Source of the DNA: Eutreptiella sp. 'Long Island Sound 2002'
Taxonomy: Eukaryota; Euglenozoa; Euglenophyceae; Eutreptiales; Eutreptiaceae
Direction of reading: 5' to 3'
NCBI GenBank assembly: GCA_964036045.1
Contig: OZ038389.1
Span: 34,724,444 to 34,788,443 of the forward strand
Length of the DNA: 64,000 nt
Shown here: positions 10,350-21,710 of the stretch, one piece after another
Layout: each line of letters opens with the position of its first letter
How positions within the stretch are numbered: position 1 is the stretch's first letter
Notes under the pieces: generated by a model
What the model was told of the DNA's origin: nothing
What the model saw: the letters and a program-made list of their open reading frames with translations, nothing else
The model's database searches: none
Position numbers and translations under genes: made by a program

Positions 10350-10583
10350 GGTGAGCCGCCATTGAAACGCCCAAGGTTGGATCCCTCTCTGCCCCCTGGA
10401 TGGGAGGCTAGACGAGATCCCCGCACTGGGCGGCTGTATTATGTCGATCACAACACCCGCACCACGAGTTGGGCGCCGCCCGTGGGTGCCACAATGCATG
10501 CACCTGCGACGCCGCACCAGGGGGCGTCTGTAGGGCGCTCGGTTGATGCTGAGATTTCACATGGATCCCAAACATTGCGATAG
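10350..10583 (+). CDS. Orphan WW-domain coding fragment
   Basis: The frame encodes a good WW domain: LPPGWE with the first Trp, a D..TGR turn, the aromatic strand YYVDHNT, then TTSW with the second Trp and a following PP. WW domains bind proline-rich peptides. A short KRPR basic stretch precedes the domain. There is no convincing ATG (only a TTG at 10362), and the frame emerges from a poly-G run, so this is a single exon or a gene fragment rather than a complete gene. No flanking exon was recognised. Confidence 0.5.
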   Translation, partial: GEPPLKRPRLDPSLPPGWEARRDPRTGRLYYVDHNTRTTSWAPPVGATMHAPATPHQGASVGRSVDAEISHGSQTLR

Positions 10584-10851
10584 AATGAAGACCCCCCCCC
10601 CCTCCGTCAGAAGCTGCGCCAGACACTGCCAGACCACGATCTCCGATTTATTTCTCCCATAATTGATGTTTTCGTTTCACTCAACCCATCTGGGTGAGAC
10701 TTTCCTGGGTATCTTGAATATGTCGAAACTGATGTACCTGCTTAATTTTCACATACACAAGTCGACAGAAATATGGTGCCCAGAGCTTGCATCCTAAAAT
10801 CTCCACATTAGCTTTGCACCTACACCTGAACCTGAGGGCCTTCAGACGGGG

Positions 10852-10925
10852 GGGTTGGCACAAGGCCATGGTTCTGATTTGCTTGCCTTTGGTGGCGCCT
10901 ATTGGCCACTGACAGTGATGGGAAT
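10852..10925 (+). repeat. Family D repeat module (partial)
   Basis: Begins after a G-run with TTGGCACAAGGCC and contains the GGTGGCGCCTATTGGCC core. This core is shared with the modules at 11230-11300, 24060-24190, 27850-27985, 56570-56680 and 56905-57003. Confidence 0.6.
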
Positions 10926-11149
10926 GGACTGCGAATTGGGAAGCAAACACGATCAAAAGGGGCATGGTGCTCAAGCTCATGTCCATTCCTCATGTACTTC
11001 AAATGAATGAAGTCAACAATGGTGGCAGGCGCATGCTCACCAGTGGATCGGATGTACGTGACACCCAAGCCAGCGGTAGGGAATGAGATTTCACTGATGG
11101 CAGTTGGCACAGGAACGGTAGCAGGTGCCAGGCGACTGGCGCTTTTTTG

Positions 11150-11300
11150 ACAACCCCCCCCCCCCCCCCTCTGACAGACGGACAACAGCCCGTCTCTGGG
11201 ACAGCCGAGGAAGAGCCATCCAGGGGCTCTATTGACACAACCAGAACACGTTCAGACCCACAGAGGGTCGGAATGTGCAGTGGCGAGAGGGAGGGGGGTA
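11150..11300 (-). repeat. Family D repeat module (partial)
   Basis: After a 17-base C-run come the module's other end (ATTGACACAACCAGAACACG) and the segment CACAGAGGGTCGGAATG. It is inverted relative to the copy 300 bp upstream. Confidence 0.6.
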
Positions 11301-11536
11301 ACACCAAATTCAAAAGATGTGATGAGAGAATGAGATGACAAACTAAACAGCAAACCCAGGAATGCAAACATCAGCATTGCACTCCTCAACCTGCCCATGG
11401 GCAATAAGCCATTCTCCATGCACCAACACCTGCCTGCCCATGACGTCATTGCTCGGCGTAGCCAGCCCCTAATCCATAACTAGTCCCTCCGTTGTGCTGC
11501 GATGCCAGGGGTGGGGAGGGGCCGGGAGGGGGTCAG

Positions 11537-11870
11537 CATCGCCAGCCCCTAGCCCGTAACTCCCCCGCTTAACCCGTCGTCGCACGGTATCCAAGACTAC
11601 TATCGGCCTTTACCCATGATCTCATTGCAAACTCTGCTCAAACTGCGAGGTTTATGACAGGCGGCAGAAAACCAACGTTCCTTGTTAAGAGGCCCTGCTG
11701 CATGAAGGAGGGAGTACAGGTGATACAAGGAGATTGTCGAAAATTGACAGCCCCTGAGGTACATTTGGCCGCAACAACACGCAATGTGCAGACAACAGGA
11801 TGGTCTTTGGCCAACAGTGGCCGCCCAGCAATGACTGGTGGTCAGTGGTTGACAGAACTGGCGTCAATGG
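11537..11870 (+). repeat. Segmental duplication R1, copy 1
   Basis: About 320 bp from CGCCAGCCCCTAGCCCGTAAC through the GTTTATGACAGGCGG region. It is repeated almost base for base at 13329-13650 in the same orientation. Confidence 0.8.
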
Positions 11871-12512
11871 GTTGTCAACAAATAGTGGCTGCCGGTTGAC
11901 AGTCAGCAATTGTCTAGCAACTGCTCCTGATTGCAGATCAGCGTTTTGTAAGTGCTCTGGTGAGGGCAACAGTTTTGAAATAACACCGAAAAAGAGCATC
12001 CACGGCAAACACGTGACCCCCACCCTGCGATACGTGACTGGGATACCATCTCACTCGCCATCAGCTTCCAAAGACGCCATCATGTGTGACAGCAAACATA
12101 TTTTTTCATATGGCGCATGTAAATCACACCCATCACACAACATACACCATGCATTTACCTGCCAGTGGTGGTTGATCTTTGCAATCATGGATGATATCCG
12201 CACCAGCGACCACTGTTGGGACGTCCAAAGTCAACCATGGACCACCACAGAAATGAAATCATCATCGGCTGGTACATGTGTACGAATATTTACATGGAGC
12301 GTTCACCACTGCACGTCATATTCAGGGCTGGGGCTTGGTCACCCCCCGCCCGTGCGCCCCGCCTGAAGGCCCAACGGGTTGGTGCATTGTCAGTGTATGG
12401 GTTACACCTGAGCCCCCCGCACGCTCCATTGCCTCTGGGTCATTCTTCATGTTCCACTTCAGGTAGTGCTGTACTTACCCCCCCCCCCCCTTGTCCAAGC
12501 ATGGCCAACGAA

Positions 12513-12620
12513 CAATGTGTGCCGCGGCTCCGCCGCGTGATACTTGCTGATTGAGGGCATAGGTCTGTCGGTGGGGACCTATTGCTGAACGTTCCACTGT
12601 TCTATGGCCAAGCATGGCCA
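12513..12620 (+). repeat. Duplication R2, copy 1
   Basis: ACAATGTGTGCCGCGGCTCC through CTATGGCCAAGCATGGCCA recurs at 12798-12906. It contains the short palindrome CGCGGCTCCGCCGCG. R2 pairs lie inside the R1 pair (R1-R2-R2'-R1'). The rest of 11.9-13.3 kb shows nothing recognisable. Confidence 0.75.
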
Positions 12621-12797
12621 AGTGACAGTGACGAATTTAGTACAGATGTCAGTGAGAGCAGGAAGAGGCGTCGGGGGGGGGGGGGGGTCGAGCTCTGAGG
12701 TCAGACATAAACCAGCGAGGGAGGGCGCCAGTGGCGCTCTCGGACTGCCTTGGACTATGTGTGACGGTGCCTAACGGCGCCTTGCTGGACAGATGGG

Positions 12798-12906
12798 ACA
12801 ATGTGTGCCGCGGCTCCGCCGCGTGATACTTGATGATTGAGGGCGTAGGTCTGTCGGTGGGGACCTATTGCTGCACATTCCACTGTTCTATGGCCAAGCA
12901 TGGCCA
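12798..12906 (+). repeat. Duplication R2, copy 2
   Basis: Direct copy of 12513-12620 with a few substitutions. Confidence 0.75.
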
Positions 12907-13328
12907 TGGTCAGAAAAACAACGGTCACACGGGGTCTTTGTGCTTAGACAAGCCCGTGCTTGCGAGCAACGTGCAACACAAAAACACACTACACATAGAA
13001 AACCTGCCTGTTCCCCACACCAAGCACAATTATCATAAACATGGCACTAGAACACAACGTGTCGGCAAAATTCTGCATGGTCCTCATGTAGTTACTGCCC
13101 ATCAACAGGTTGCACGCTTCCCTTTGGGGCAGGCTTCAGAGCAGGCTTGGCTGCACGTTGTGCCGCCCTGGTTTTGTGACCCCCACAAACAAGTGTGTCG
13201 CACTGGGGGTATCAAACGATTTATTTTTCGACCCTTACTAGTAGGGTTCATGCCAACAGCAGTGTTTGCACGTTGCATCAGGGTCAGGCCTGACAGTACA
13301 ATTTCAAGGGGACAAGAGGGGATCCGCG

Positions 13329-13650
13329 TCGCCAGCCCCTAGCCCGTAACTCCCCCACTTAACCAGTCGTCGCACGGTGTCCAGGACTACTATCAGCCTT
13401 TATCCATGATCTCATTGCAAACTCCTCTCAAACTGCGAGGTTTATGACAGGCGGTAGAAAACCAACGTTCCTTGTTAAGAGGCCCTGCTGCATGAAGGAG
13501 GGAGTACAGGTCATACAAGGAGATTGTCGAAAATTGACAGCCCCTGAGGTACATTTGGCCGCAGCGACACGCAATGTGCAGACAATAAGATGGTCATTGG
13601 CCAACAGTGGCCGCCCAGCAATGACTGGTGGTTGGTGGTTGACGGTTGAT
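13329..13650 (+). repeat. Segmental duplication R1, copy 2
   Basis: Direct copy of 11537-11850. Short ORFs here are duplicated along with the DNA and show no domain. Confidence 0.8.
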
Positions 13651-14224
13651 AGTCAGCAGTTGTCGGGTCTTGTTGCACGGCCCAAGGGTTTTGGGTATTT
13701 ACCCAGGTTTTGCCTGGTGGAAGGTGCCTTCACCGAAACACACTAGCAAGCCACATATCCATAGCCAAAAATGCTTGGAAATCACATCTCCATACACTAA
13801 ACTACAAAAACAAAAAGTTTGCGCAGTGTTCGCTTGGTTCAGGCAACTCCTAAGCTGAAACAGTACAGAAGTCCCACTGTGTCCCCCTAGCACGTCCCCT
13901 CCACAAACCTGTCCGCACTGCCATATGGCACTATAAGTGACCCAAGAAGCGCCAATCCGTTCCCCATCAACGGACCCCCTAAAAACTGGAACTGGTGTTC
14001 GTTGTGAGTGGGGCTGCACTGCTGACGCTGGCCATGGCCACCGGTGCCCCCTGTGGGGCACAGTGCTGCATGCGCGCATAGCGCCACAAGCTACAATGAT
14101 GCGCCCAAGTGCCGTACTCCGTGTTGTCCTCCAGCCTGACCAGGGGCGTACGCTCCGCAAATCTGCAGCAAAGTTTATGATCAGCGTCAGGGAGGGTGTT
14201 CTTGATTGTACTTGAGGTGGGGGG

Positions 14225-14545
14225 TGTATGTTGTAATACATATATTTTTTTGCGGCGAACGTGTGTAAAAAAAACGTCACACCGTGTAATGTTTTTTTCG
14301 CTGTAAGTCTTGTAAATCTGTAGTCGCATTCTTGCAAAAAATTACACGACTCGACAATTTTTTACATGTGTTTACCACAAAAAAGTTACACTTCTTCACG
14401 ATTTTTTTACACACATTTACCAAAAAAAAAAATACATGAGGTCACAATTTTTCTGTACACATTTTTACCGCAAAAAATTCACGCCGTGGGAACTTTTTTT
14501 TGCACGCGTTTACCGCCAAAAATTTACACGACCTTCCCGCAAAGA
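14225..14545 (+). repeat. T/A-rich degenerate tandem repeat
   Basis: Loose repetition of TTACACG...TTTTTTACACACATTTACC...CAAAAAA in units of about 40 bp. It is markedly AT-rich against GC-rich surroundings. No gene seen. Confidence 0.55.
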
Positions 14546-14576
14546 ACAAAATTACCAATTTTACTGAACATGCATG

Positions 14577-15580
14577 CAAGTAGCCAATGTGCCCACCTGT
14601 GGCCCACTGCTGATTTTGTCTCCCGCTCTGAAGTGTTGGGGACCCCTCAGGGGGCAGCGGCTATGTAGCCACCCGGCCCACTTATGTGCAACTGTTGATC
14701 TTGTCCCCCGCCCTGAATTGTCGGGGACCCCCAAGGTAGCAAAGGTTATGTAGCCACCCGGCCCAGTTGTGGGCCACTGCAAATGTTGCCCCCCGCTATG
14801 AAGGGTTGGGGGCACCCCAAGTGGCAGGGGTTCCCAGCCGGGTTGTGGGCCACTTCTGATTTTGTCCCCCGCTGTGAAGTGTCGGGGACCCCCCATGCAA
14901 CAGAGCCACCCGGCTCACTTTTGCGCCATAGTTGATCTTGACCCCCGCTCTCAAGCGTTGTGGACTCCCACGGCGGCAGGGCTTATATACCCACTTTTGT
15001 GCCAATGCTAATTTTGTCCCCCGCTCTGGAGGTTCGGGGACCTCTCAGGCGGTAGGGGTTATGTAGCCACCCGGCCGACTTGTGACTGCTGATCTTGTCC
15101 CCCGCTCTGAAGTGTCTGAGACCCCCGGGCGGCAAGGTTTATGTAGCCACTCGGCCCACTTGTAGGCCACTGTTGATTTTGTCCCCCTCTATGAAGCACA
15201 TGGGACCCCCCCAGCGGCAGAGGTTATGTAGCCACCCGGCCCTGTTGTGGGCCAGTGCTAATTTTGTCCCCTGCTATGAAGCGTTGGGGACCCCCCAGGT
15301 GGCAGGGGGTTACGTAGCCACCGAGCCCAGTTGTGGGCCACTTCTGATTTTGTCCCCCGCTGTGAAGTGTCGGAGACCCCCCATGCGGCATGAGTCATAT
15401 AGCGACCCGGCCCAATCGTGAGACACTGCTGATTTTGACCCTCGCCCTGAAGCGTTGGGGACCCCCAAGGCGGTAGGGGTTATGGAGCCACCCGGCCCAC
15501 TCATGGGCCACTGCTGATTTTGTCCCCCCGCAATGAAGCGTTGGGGACTCTCAAGGCAGCAAAGGTCATGTAGCTAGGTA
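14577..15580 (+). repeat. Minisatellite of about 80-95 bp units
   Basis: About a dozen diverged direct units. Each contains GTAGCCACCCGGCCCACTTG, then CCACTGCTGATTTTGTCCCCC, GCTCTGAAGTGTTGGGGACC and a purine-rich GGCGGCAGGGGTTAT. No coding potential is conserved between units. Confidence 0.85.
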
Positions 15581-15689
15581 TGCAACCCAGTGGTTTTCAA
15601 AACAACCCGTTGCTACACGTTAATTGTGAAATTACCACCGGTAGGTGGAGGTGGTAAGTTTGTAAACAACCGGTAGGTGCCAGTGAAGC

Positions 15690-16028
15690 ATGGGCTTTGA
15701 CGCCATCCGGGGCATTACCGCATCGGCAATTTTCAGAGTTTTGTTCGGCCGATTTCTCCAAATTGTAGAAAAGTTGAAAGCCGAGACTTCAGATATTTTT
15801 AATGGCAATCCAGAAGCTTTGCTGAACCACCAAGTAATAGGCCTTGGCATTCCAAAAGGAAGGTTGGTCTTGTGGTTTTTCAGAGCTTGCACATCTGTCG
15901 ATCACCGGGGTTCTTTTTCGGATGTGCCCCTCACCCCAAAGGGCCCCGGTTTTGTGGACTATGTTTTGAGCATTGTTAATGCCGATCACGTTGTGCGGGT
16001 CATTCAACCGCCTAGTGATGATTTCTAA
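15690..16028 (+). CDS. Hypothetical 112-aa ORF
   Basis: ATG-initiated frame in DNA of moderate GC, ending in TAA just before a C-rich module. The protein has a mixed, protein-like composition (for example FGRFLQIVEKLKAETSDIF) without low complexity. I recognise no family. It may be a gene relic or a fragment of an element. No intron signals or neighbours support it. Confidence 0.25.
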   Translation: MGFDAIRGITASAIFRVLFGRFLQIVEKLKAETSDIFNGNPEALLNHQVIGLGIPKGRLVLWFFRACTSVDHRGSFSDVPLTPKGPGFVDYVLSIVNADHVVRVIQPPSDDF

Positions 16029-16479
16029 GGTGTGACCGAGGTTCCTTGCCCTCCTGAGCCCCCCCCCCCACAGCACCCAAGATAAAGGTGCCCTTTCGGG
16101 CATCGAAGAGAGTGTTCAGGCCACCCCCACCCCTCTCGAAGGCAAGGAGGCCCCCGCCGAGCAAAGCGTGGAAGGCCCACAGGCTAAGGCGCAACTTTCC
16201 ATGGCCATTCCCACAGAGGAGGACACCCATTCCAAGGTCGTCATCCGTGGAGAGTGGTGCAAAATGCCGGATGGCTACCCGAGAGATGCATTTGGCCCCC
16301 GGGGGGGGGGGGACTCCGCGGCTCCTAGGACACCAACCCCCCCCCCCCCCCCAAGGGGCCTCCGGCCAACAGTTAGTTGCCAAAGGTGTCGCCCTCAGGC
16401 GTCCATGGGCACCAAAGGCGCCCGATGCTCCATGAACACCAAAGGTGCCCTAAGGAAAATTTGTCCACTTTGCACCCCA

Positions 16480-16556
16480 AACCCAACCTTGACTCTAACG
16501 CCCACCCCCAACCCTCAGCCTAGTCCTCACCCTATACCTAACCCTAAGCAAGATTG
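16480..16556 (+). repeat. Degenerate telomere-like tract
   Basis: Repeated CTAACC/CAACCC units ending in CCTATACCTAACCCTAAGC, directly followed by AGATTGAATATTGGGACCGAG. The same junction, with a cleaner CCCTAACCCTAACC tract, occurs at 21168-21205. Confidence 0.6.
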
Positions 16557-17330
16557 AATATTGGGACCGAGCTGGTGGGGGAAGGAACATGGTCTAGGAG
16601 ACTTCAACGACAAATGAGGTACACAGTGGAAAGTGGATGAGAGCGGCTCAAAAGGGGCTCAAAATGAGCTATATTCATCCATTTGGGCACCACAACTGGA
16701 CTAGGATCATGTTTGGAAAACCATGGTTTTGACCTGTTTTTGAGCCATTTGTGGTCCCAAATTGGCCCATTTTCAAGGCCCTTTCGGCCTTGAGAGGGGC
16801 CAAAATTGCTCAACATGGGCTCAAAATGGGACCATTCCACTTGTTTGTGCACCCCAAATGATCCAAAAATAACTTTGGAAAAACATTTTTGATCCACTTT
16901 TGACTGATTTTTGGTCCCAAAACAGCCCATTTTCAAGGCATTTTGTGACTGTGGAGTGGCCAAAATGGCTTGCTATGGGCTCAAAAAGGGCTCATTTCAC
17001 TTGTTTCGGCACCCCAAGTGGTCTACCATCATTTTCGGAAAAACACTTTTGGGACCCATTTTTGACCCAATTTTGGTCGCGCAAAACAACCCATTTTCAA
17101 GGCATTTTGTGACTTTGGAGGGGCCAAAATGGCTTGCAATGGGCTCAAAAGGGGCTCATTTCACTTGTTCAGGCACCCCAAATGGTCTGGCGTCCTTTTT
17201 GGAAAAACACATTTTTGACCCATTGTTGACCCATTTTTTGTCCCAAAACAGCCCAGTTTCAAGGCATTTTGGGATTTTTGGAGGGCCATGGGCCACCATC
17301 AGCTCAAAACGCGCCAAAAACACCTGTAGT
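16557..17330 (+). repeat. Satellite array 1 (units of about 190 bp)
   Basis: Tandem units share CCCATTTTCAAGGCATTTTG, GGGGCCAAAATGGCTTGC and a poorly conserved TTTTGGAAAAACAC segment. The array follows a telomere-like tract and a unique leader (GACCGAGCTGGTGGGGGAAG). The same order recurs at 21190-21710. The only ORFs here are repetitive shadows. Confidence 0.8.
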
Positions 17331-17699
17331 GTTTATTTCAAGGCTGCCATAAGGCATAAAGAAGTGGCACTCCTTCATTCAACAGCTTTGCCGCTCACCA
17401 TGTTTGAGAATTTGGACTCCAAACGAAACCCTATAACATCGCGCATTGAGTTTTCTGCTGAGCGAAATTTACATCGCTCGGATGAATAAAGCTAGGTTGC
17501 ACCCTCTCAGCAATTTGGTGCAAGACGCCAGTATGAGGATTTAGAAAATGCACAGTTTTTCAGCATCACACACAGTCATGTCTAGATGAGAATGGTTCGC
17601 ATCCGCGTGGCGATTTGCAGGGCCCCCGGCTTTGTACCAGTGTCAAGAGGCTTCAAAGCTATTGACGCGCATGGCCAGGGGGGAGGTGTTTCCAAAGCC

Positions 17700-17803
17700 C
17701 TCCATACCTTGAAAAAGCCATCTCAACCCTCTATAACCATCCACAAGCACAACCAAGTCTTCCTTCCTTTCTTCACTTTCTGAGTGTCTATTTTTTCCCC
17801 GCC
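17700..17803 (+). promoter_or_regulatory. Presumed ALG10 5' flank with pyrimidine-rich tract
   Basis: Just upstream of the ALG10 ATG are a TATA-like CTCTATAACC (near 17730) and a pyrimidine-rich TTCCTTCCTTTCTTCAC tract, then TTTTTTCCCCGCC next to the ATG. This is a position and composition argument only. Confidence 0.3.
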
Positions 17804-19123
17804 ATGTTGGCAGGCCCTGCAATCCTGGTGGCTGCATGCATACTTGCATATCTGAACCATGTCGTCCCAGATCCGTACATGGACGAGATCTTCCACATCC
17901 CGCAAACGCAAAGCTATCTGAATGGCAACTTCTCCCACTGGGACCCTAAGATCACAACGCCTCCAGCACTGTATTTGGTCGGCATGGTGTCTGCCTATGT
18001 CCCCACGGAAGTGTGGGGACTGCCTCCAGTGCTGGTGCTGCGCAGCATCAACTCTGTTCTGCATGTGCTGACATTGGTATTGTTGACGAATTGGCTGCAC
18101 CCATTCGCGCCCGCAGCTTATGTGGTCTACTCGCTGCCCGTGCTATATTTCTGCTCCTTTGTCTACTACACCGACGTGCTGTCCACGCTGTTGGTGTTGC
18201 TGTCGCTGTTCCTGGTCATGGGGGCCCACAATTACGGCAGCCGTACCTGTCTGCATCTGAGCGCCGTGTTATCGGGGATGGCTGTGCTCACGCGGCAGAC
18301 CAATATCCTTTGGGCGTTCTTCAACTTGGGGGTCTATGTTCTGCTGACCACACGGTCCATCAAGAATCAGGAGCCGGCCGCCCGCCCGGCGCTACGGACC
18401 GTTGTAACCGATGGCATTGCTGTGGTGTTCACGAGTGGCCTTTCGTATGTTGTGGTGGGGTCGCTGTTCTTGGCCTTCTTGGCGATCAATGGGACCATCG
18501 TGCTTGGTGACAAGTCGAACCATCAGCTCTGTCTCCATTTGGCACAGTTGGTTTACTTCTTCTCGTTTTTCGTGTTCTTTGCCCCGGGATATGCCTTGAA
18601 GGTTGCCTGGGCTTGTCTCCGGGACCGCAACATGCTGATGCATTGCATCAAGTTTGCAGCGCCGTGGGCTGTGCTGGCAACCCTTTTTGTCACGTATTCC
18701 AGTCACGCGCACATCTTCGTCCTCTCGGATAACCGACATTATCCGTTCTACCTCTGGCGCCGCGTCTTCAGCACGCCTTTGAAATACTACCTGGTGGTCC
18801 CCTCGTCTTGTGTTGGGTTTGCTGTGGCCACGGTCTGTTTGCAAGGATTTAGCCCCCTTTTTCGGGTGCTGTACCTGTTTTGCCTGGTGGCGTCACTCGT
18901 CACGTCGCCGCTTATCGAGTTCCGATACTACATCATTCCGTTCGCACTGCTTTACGTGTTCCCTCTGGTGAGGAGACCGCGTGCCAATGAATTGGTTTTC
19001 CGGCGGAAGTCACACGTGGTCAATTTGCTCTGGAATTGCGTGATCAACGCCGCGGTGCTGTACTTGTTTCTGTTCCGTCCGTTCGTCGCTCCCGATGGGA
19101 GTGTGGGCCGCTTCATGTGGTAG
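17804..19123 (+). CDS. ALG10: Dol-P-Glc:Glc2Man9GlcNAc2-PP-Dol alpha-1,2-glucosyltransferase
   Basis: ER membrane enzyme that adds the third, terminal glucose to the lipid-linked oligosaccharide used in N-glycosylation. The 439-aa, single-exon protein matches the DIE2/ALG10 family in length and motifs. It has the N-terminal lumenal PYMDEIFHIPQTQSY signature, the WDPKITTPPALY motif, YYTDVLST, RQTNILW near residue 164, LGDKSNHQ, and HIFVLSDNRHYPFYLWRR near residues 302-319. It ends with EFRYYIIPF and a final hydrophobic segment. Multiple transmembrane helices are evident. The ATG at 17804 gives the expected short hydrophobic N-terminus, and no lesion is seen. It is the one intact ordinary host gene in the window, and it implies the organism makes triglucosylated N-glycan precursors. 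Confidence 0.95.
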   Translation: MLAGPAILVAACILAYLNHVVPDPYMDEIFHIPQTQSYLNGNFSHWDPKITTPPALYLVGMVSAYVPTEVWGLPPVLVLRSINSVLHVLTLVLLTNWLHPFAPAAYVVYSLPVLYFCSFVYYTDVLSTLLVLLSLFLVMGAHNYGSRTCLHLSAVLSGMAVLTRQTNILWAFFNLGVYVLLTTRSIKNQEPAARPALRTVVTDGIAVVFTSGLSYVVVGSLFLAFLAINGTIVLGDKSNHQLCLHLAQLVYFFSFFVFFAPGYALKVAWACLRDRNMLMHCIKFAAPWAVLATLFVTYSSHAHIFVLSDNRHYPFYLWRRVFSTPLKYYLVVPSSCVGFAVATVCLQGFSPLFRVLYLFCLVASLVTSPLIEFRYYIIPFALLYVFPLVRRPRANELVFRRKSHVVNLLWNCVINAAVLYLFLFRPFVAPDGSVGRFMW

Positions 19124-19216
19124 GCTGGCCCGGTGGGCACCGGACGTGCGGCGTGCGTGCGGCATCTGCGTCGTCATCCGCTGGTGCTGCGTCCGACTGA
19201 GCCACGCACTGCACGC

Positions 19217-19745
19217 AGCTATATTTCCCGAACTGAAGGGACCAGGGTGGGAACTACTGATTGCTACCCCCGCAGACCCCCGCATTGGAGGCAGCTCGAG
19301 TCCCATTGAGTGGCTGACCGGCCAACCGACCTTGCCCCCCCCCCCCTCCCCCCTCCGGAATCCTAAAAGTTTTGGGACACGGTTGGGTGTCGAACAGGCG
19401 CCCCCCTCGGCCCCCAGCACACAACTCTGGGGGGTCTGGAGAGACGGGGGGGGGGGGTGTCTGGATTCGAACAGGCCAGCCCCCCTCGGCTGGCCCTTGC
19501 TCAACCAGTGACAAGGTCCGGCAGGGGTGTCGAGGACCGTGACATCGGGTTGCAGACAAGCAGCAGAATTGTGCCTTCATGCCCGACTCGATCAGTGAAC
19601 GCTACGGGTCCACTTAGCTCTTTGGTTCGGACTCAAATACACAACCGACCCGGCACAGGCAACCCTGTGCCTTGCAACATAACACGCACCGTTGCTGTAC
19701 TTCATGTCCCACAGCCGCTAGCCACTATACATCCCCTTTACACTC
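19217..19745 (+). repeat. Segmental duplication S, copy 1
   Basis: Starts just after ALG10 with CTATATTTCCCGAACTGAAG and runs to CACTATACATCCCCTTTACAC. Repeated at 21709-22240 in the same orientation. C-runs and G-runs inside have changed length, while the unique parts are highly similar. Confidence 0.8.
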
Positions 19746-21167
19746 TATGAGCAACACCTCCAGGCCTGGCTCCAGGCACAACTTCACAGGCAGCAAAAAC
19801 TCTGCATGGGCACGACCCGCCCACGCTGTACGACCAGACTGCCGACAAAGCCAACTTGCGAACTTGCGAACTGCCGAAACTGTTAAGTGCCATGGGGGCT
19901 GGGGGGCTGATCACCAAGGGCAGAAGCGCGACTGTACCGCCAGCACGAGCACAAGTGCAGTGTTCAGGTCAGGTTAGAGAGATTGGCACGAGACAAGACG
20001 GTTGGCACACGCTCCAACGGACTGGACTTAAGAATGCCGTATCAAGACTTGCGACTAGGACCGAGCTGGGTCATTATGGTTCTCCTGACCCCAGTTGAAA
20101 AACGGCTAATTTTCACCTCAAAATGGACTACTGGATGGCACCATGGCGCGCGGGATGCCTCATCAAACGCCCATTTGCAATCATTTGATAACCCAATCGC
20201 TGCAGAAGAAGAAACACCCTCATTGGAGATGCCTACTTGACACACTGGCGATCGTCCCGAACTTTCAGGACAATTGTCCTAAAAAGACGCTGAAAATAGC
20301 CATTTTTGGACACTAAACCGGCCAGAAAATGGGCCAGACGCCTCAAAATCACATGAAACCTGTTTCACGTGATGCGCATTTGCTTTGTCATTTTGAGCTA
20401 CTTGGATGCTGATTTTGAGCCACAGTGTCCGCACAAATGATTTTTACCCATCTGCTGCTGCTGCTGCTGCTGCTTGCTGCGAACATTGCTCACCCTAAAA
20501 GACCGAGTCCAGCAAAAACAAACCTCCTAGCGGCCAAACTGCAGCTCCCCCCTGCGGCCGCTCATCATCACTTTTTACAAACTGCCACCTGGCCCGTGTT
20601 AGGACAGGGGGGCGGGCTGCATGTGCGATTTGAAGGTCGCAGAGTGTGTTTGTGTGTGAAGGCCACTATGTTATTTGTGCCACCATGCTATGCACTCTCG
20701 TGTTTTTTTTTTCAGCATACAGTCCGTGGTGCCTCAAGAGCACATTTGGGCGCCTACGGGAGTGGCAGTTTCCCACAGCATACCCTGGTATCAGGCTCAG
20801 CTCATCCTCTCATTGCATGTCAGATCTGCTACTGCAGTTATTGGTGGGATCGGACAGCTGAACCTTCATCCCAATAAATTATCTCAAGCACCATGCAGTG
20901 AGGTTTACCATTGGGCAATGTTAAAGGCACGTTGCAAACAAGAAAGAAGAGGTTGAGATGTGGTTGAGAGCCAAAACCGTTTATACAAAACGCGGTCATT
21001 TGGGCAACAATGTGATAAACGATTTTGGGAACCCAATACAAACCAATTCAGCAGGGCCTATGTCACCCTATTGAAGCACCTAGTAAGAATGTGGGAAAGT
21101 CCAAGTATTTTATTGACATATCCCAAAATACAGAAAATTTGCCCTGCTACGATGGATTTCTCACAGC

Positions 21168-21710
21168 TTAACCCTAACCCTAACCAGGATTGAATATTGG
21201 CACCGAGCTGGTGGGGGAAGGAACATCGTCTAGGAGCCTTCAACGACGAATGAGGTACGCACTGGAAAGTGGATGAGGTCAAAAGGGGCTCAAAATGAGT
21301 TTTATTTATCCGTTTGGGCACCACATCTGGACTAGGATCATTTTTGGAAATCATAGTTCTGACCCATTTTTGGGCCATTTGTGGTCCCAAATTGGCCCAT
21401 TTTCAAGGCTTTGAGAGGGGCCGAAATTGCTCAACATGGGCTCATTTCACTTGTTTGTGCACCCCAAATAGTCCAAGGTATCTTGGGAAAACCACATTTT
21501 TGATCCAGTTTTGACTGATTTTTGGTCCCAAAACAGCCCATTTTCAAGGCATTTTGTGACTCTGGAGTGGCCAAAATGGTTTGCAATGGGTTCAAAAAAA
21601 AGCTGATTTCATTTGTTTGTGCACCCCAAATAGTCTAGGATCATTTTTGGAAAAACACATTTTTTACCCATTTTTCGTCGCAAAACAACCCATTTTGAGG
21701 GGCCTAAACT
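21168..21710 (+). repeat. Telomere-like tract plus satellite array 2
   Basis: CTTAACCCTAACCCTAACC is followed by the leader GATTGAATATTGGCACCGAG and the same satellite units as at 16557-17330. Array 2 joins directly to duplication S at 21709. Between 19745 and 21168 I see no gene, only short low-complexity ORFs. Confidence 0.75.

Noticed and set aside
12830-13342. 170-aa ORF
   Set aside because: Starts within duplicated repeat R2, has no recognisable domain and ends in duplicated repeat R1.
20425-20877. 150-aa ORF starting with a Leu-rich signal-like segment
   Set aside because: The Leu run is a (CTG)n repeat; the remainder has no domain and overlaps other open frames.
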